A stretch of 64,000 nucleotides of DNA from an uncultured Prevotella sp. (GTDB lineage: Bacteria > Bacteroidota > Bacteroidia > Bacteroidales > Bacteroidaceae). Below, one piece after another: positions 61,655 to 64,000 of the stretch. The position numbers were made by a program, and so were the translations under genes. The notes beneath the pieces were generated by a model. That model made no database searches and had not been told where the DNA came from. It saw only the letters and a program-made list of their open reading frames with translations. Where the stretch lies: the NCBI GenBank assembly GCA_946402275.1, contig CAMIVY010000015.1:1-64000 (forward strand), written 5' to 3'. Every line of letters begins with the position of its first letter. The stretch's first letter is position 1.

Positions 61655-63400
61655 ATGAAACAGATACTCCTCTCCATCAGTTTGTTCTGCACCTTAGGCA
61701 TGCAGGCTGCAGAGATTAACATCACCCCCGACTCTTCGCTCACCGATGCTGTGCGTAAGGCGCGCGAAATGAGACGTCTGGGAAAGGCTACCGAGGTGAC
61801 CATCCACCTGGAAGCAGGAACATACTACTTATATGAGCCCCTTCGACTGCGTCCAGAGGACAGCGGACTGACCATTGAAGGCGACGGTGCTGTCATCTGC
61901 GGAGGTATGAAGATCACGGAATGGAAGAAACAGGGAAAGCTGCTGGTAGCTGACGTACCCGACTTTAACGGCAGGCCTGTTGATTTCCGCCAATTGTGGG
62001 TAAACGGTCAAAAAGCGATAAGGGCGCGCGACGTGATCGACTTTGAACAGATGAACCGCATCCGCACCTACGACAAGAAGAACCATATCTTGTGGGTGCC
62101 CAAGAAGGCGGTGGAGAAAATTATGAAGGAGCCCTATGCGGAAATGGTTTTACACGAGATGTGGTGTACGTCGAACCTGCGCATCAAGAGTATAGAAATA
62201 CAAGGCGACTCGGCAGCCATCCGTTTCCATAACCCGGAGGCAAAGCTCCAGTTTGAGCATCCTTGGCCATCGCCCATGACACCCGACACCAAGCATCCCT
62301 CGCCGTTCTACCTGACTAATGCAAAGGAGTTGCTGGACGAGCCCGGCGAGTGGTACCATGATATCCGAGGGCATAAGTTATACTATATGCCTCGGATAAA
62401 TGAGAAATTAGAAATGAGAAATGAAAAATTGAGTGCCACCGTTCCTGTATTGGAGACGTTGGTGGAGTTTATCGGTAGTGCAGAGCACCCCGTTCGCAAT
62501 ATAACAATCAAAGGCATTAAGTTCTGCCATACCTCATGGATGCGCCCCTCGGAGAAAGGACACGTGCCCCTGCAGGCTGGCATGTATCTGACGGAGGCCT
62601 ATAAGTTGCGCCCCTCCATTGACCGCCCCAATAACCATAAATTGGACAATCAGGGATGGCTGGGACGCGCCCGTGCTGCCGTGGAATTGCGCTATACTGA
62701 GAACTGCAACTTTGAGGGCTGCCGTTTCGAACACCTGGGCGGCTCGGGACTGGACTATGTCATTGCCTGTCGTCGTGGGAAGACAACGAACTGCACGTTC
62801 AACGACATCGCCATGAATGGCTACGTCTGCGGCTCGTTCTCACCTGAAGGACTGGAGACTCACCTGCCCTATCAGCCGACTGACTTCCGAGAGGTGTGCA
62901 CAGGACAAGAGGTGAGCAGTTGCCTCTTCCAGGAGGTGAGCAACGAGGACTGGGGGTGTGTAGCTATCTGTGCCGGCTACGTGAGTGGCATCAACATCGA
63001 ACATAACACCATCCACGACGTAAGCTATACAGGCATCTCGTTAGGATGGGGATGGAACCGCGACTTGGTATGTATGAAGGACAACAAGGTGCATGCTAAC
63101 CTTATTTATAATTATGCGCAGCACATGTACGACTGTGCGGGCATCTATACGCTGGGCAACCAGCCGGGCACCATCATCTCGGAGAATGTGGTGCGTGACA
63201 TTGCCACACCCAGCTACGTGCATGACCCCAACCACTGGTTCTACCTCTATACCGACGAGGGATCCAGCAACATCACGCTAAAAGACAACTGGACACCCAG
63301 CGAGAAATTCCTGAAGAATGCCAACGGACCAGGCAACATTTGGGAGAATAACGGTCCGCAAGTAAACGAAAACATCAAACGCAATGCAGGCAGAAAATAA
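61655..63400 (+). CDS. Secreted right-handed parallel beta-helix protein, possible glycan-active enzyme
   Basis: A 581-aa protein. The signal peptide MKQILLSISLFCTLGMQAAE is followed by an N-terminal PDSSLTDAVRKAREMRRLGK segment typical of polysaccharide-degrading beta-helix proteins, where a TYYLYEPLRL strand starts the helix. Helix rungs are visible from about 255 to 555 (NITIKGIKFCHTSWM, NCNFEGCRFEHLGGSGLDYV, NIEHNTIHDVSYTGISLG). Catalytic family (such as GH110- or GH120-like, or a lyase) is not decided. The codons for RINEKLEMRNEKLS fall on a degenerate 7-bp repeat (62399-62433). The downstream rhamnosidase overlaps by 17 bp, so they are cotranscribed. Confidence 0.82.
   Translation: MKQILLSISLFCTLGMQAAEINITPDSSLTDAVRKAREMRRLGKATEVTIHLEAGTYYLYEPLRLRPEDSGLTIEGDGAVICGGMKITEWKKQGKLLVADVPDFNGRPVDFRQLWVNGQKAIRARDVIDFEQMNRIRTYDKKNHILWVPKKAVEKIMKEPYAEMVLHEMWCTSNLRIKSIEIQGDSAAIRFHNPEAKLQFEHPWPSPMTPDTKHPSPFYLTNAKELLDEPGEWYHDIRGHKLYYMPRINEKLEMRNEKLSATVPVLETLVEFIGSAEHPVRNITIKGIKFCHTSWMRPSEKGHVPLQAGMYLTEAYKLRPSIDRPNNHKLDNQGWLGRARAAVELRYTENCNFEGCRFEHLGGSGLDYVIACRRGKTTNCTFNDIAMNGYVCGSFSPEGLETHLPYQPTDFREVCTGQEVSSCLFQEVSNEDWGCVAICAGYVSGINIEHNTIHDVSYTGISLGWGWNRDLVCMKDNKVHANLIYNYAQHMYDCAGIYTLGNQPGTIISENVVRDIATPSYVHDPNHWFYLYTDEGSSNITLKDNWTPSEKFLKNANGPGNIWENNGPQVNENIKRNAGRK
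62399..62433. repeat. 7-bp degenerate repeat (AATGAGA family) inside the beta-helix gene
   Basis: AATGAGA, AATTAGA, AATGAGA, AATGAAA, AATTGAG: five heptamers in direct register. Confidence 0.8.
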
Positions 63401-64000
63401 AGCAACATGGATATGGTATCCAGGCGACTTCGAAGTATGGCTCGGCAACATCTTCAACAATCGCAGAACGGAGCGCGGAGCCATGTTCCCACCGTTCTGG
63501 AAACAGGACTCACACTATGTGACTGTAGAATTCTCGAAAGCTTTCACGCTTGACCACGAGGAGACTATTACTATCGCTGCCGAAGACCAGTTCAACTTTG
63601 CCATCGACGGAAAACTGCAGTCCGTTGCCACGGGGGCAATACGCTGCATGGAAAACAACACCTTCACATTCACCGTTCCCCAAGGTCAGCACAAGTTGAA
63701 CTTGAAGGTGTGGAACCAAGCTACACCGCCCGCCCTCTTCATCGACGGAAAGACCATCAAGACAGACTCTACCTGGCTGGCGACCTACGAGGACAAGCTG
63801 TGGATTGACGAGAACGGTGTGGCACACGGCTCAGGCATCTACGTGCCTGCTGCCTCGTGGAACTTCGACAGCATCGACACCCCACCCTCGTTGTACCATC
63901 TGGAGTGCGAAGAGCTGCGTCCCGTCTGCAGCAAATCCATCACGACAAACGGCACGCTCTACGACTTTGGCAAAGAGACCTTCGGCTACCTGACGGTCAA
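63384..64000 (+). CDS. Alpha-L-rhamnosidase (GH78), 5' part, runs off the right edge
   Basis: The frame opens at the ATG at 63384 and is still open at 64000 (205 residues seen). The start MQAENKATWIWYPGDFEVWL with NIFNNRRTERGAMFPPFW is typical of the N-terminal beta-sandwich of Bacteroidota GH78 enzymes. Next come SHYVTVEFSKAF and a jelly-roll-like region with TITIAAEDQFNFAIDGK. The catalytic (alpha/alpha)6 barrel lies beyond the window. No signal peptide is present at this start, so a cytoplasmic location, or a start further downstream, is possible. It overlaps the beta-helix gene by 17 bp. Confidence 0.82.
   Translation, partial: MQAENKATWIWYPGDFEVWLGNIFNNRRTERGAMFPPFWKQDSHYVTVEFSKAFTLDHEETITIAAEDQFNFAIDGKLQSVATGAIRCMENNTFTFTVPQGQHKLNLKVWNQATPPALFIDGKTIKTDSTWLATYEDKLWIDENGVAHGSGIYVPAASWNFDSIDTPPSLYHLECEELRPVCSKSITTNGTLYDFGKETFGYLTV

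Overview
The window looks like a chromosomal segment of a Bacteroidota bacterium of the Prevotella group. Most genes are preceded by the Bacteroidota -7 promoter box TAnnTTTG rather than a Shine-Dalgarno-type signal. The protein content fits too: BspA-like leucine-rich surface proteins, a TonB-dependent receptor, a SusA-like GH13 enzyme, GH97 and GH78 enzymes, an Rnf complex, a PTA-fused malic enzyme, and a thrA-apgM-thrC operon without a classical thrB. There is one tRNA, no rRNA and no CRISPR array.

Left part (1-7.4 kb) is accessory DNA. Two BspA-like surface proteins, a HEPN/MNT pair, a remnant of a second MNT gene and an antitoxin with a decayed RelE/ParE-type toxin are separated by short palindromes of a REP-like family. 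A tRNA-Arg closes this stretch.

Housekeeping and energy part (7.5-25.8 kb): an RNA methyltransferase, then on the minus strand rseC-rnfBCDGEA (ion-pumping ferredoxin:NAD oxidoreductase). These are followed by a small acidic protein, a LysM glucosaminidase, cytidine deaminase, a TetR regulator, malic enzyme and greA. Next come a secreted GH13 amylase, radA, a patatin/beta-barrel protein and queC.

Envelope part (25.8-38.4 kb): a lipoprotein metallopeptidase, a frameshifted lipoprotein, and a NarL/NarX-like two-component system. The system is transcribed divergently from three genes for secreted proteins, with paired CCACC-N6-GGTGG dyads between them. A TonB receptor then faces a histidine-rich CobW-type GTPase. 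The metallopeptidase and the receptor share an almost identical 41-bp promoter/operator, which together with the GTPase suggests a metal (perhaps zinc) regulon.

Metabolic part (38.7-58.8 kb): pgk with a lipoprotein; an operon (porin-like protein, small protein, L-galactose dehydrogenase-like reductase, amidohydrolase/lactonase, zinc alcohol dehydrogenase, GH97, zinc ribbon). With the later tagaturonate reductase this could form an L-galactose/L-galactonate oxidation route. The threonine operon, transketolase-rpiB, a LolA-like protein, a HAD phosphatase and a Nudix hydrolase follow.

Right end (58.9-64 kb): a Gfo/Idh/MocA oxidoreductase and an SDR epimerase, a deletion scar joining an iron alcohol dehydrogenase 5' end to a GH9 3' end, a secreted beta-helix protein, and the start of a GH78 alpha-L-rhamnosidase. 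This suggests pectin-type glycan use. Degenerate 7-bp tandem repeats recur throughout, both next to promoters and inside coding regions.
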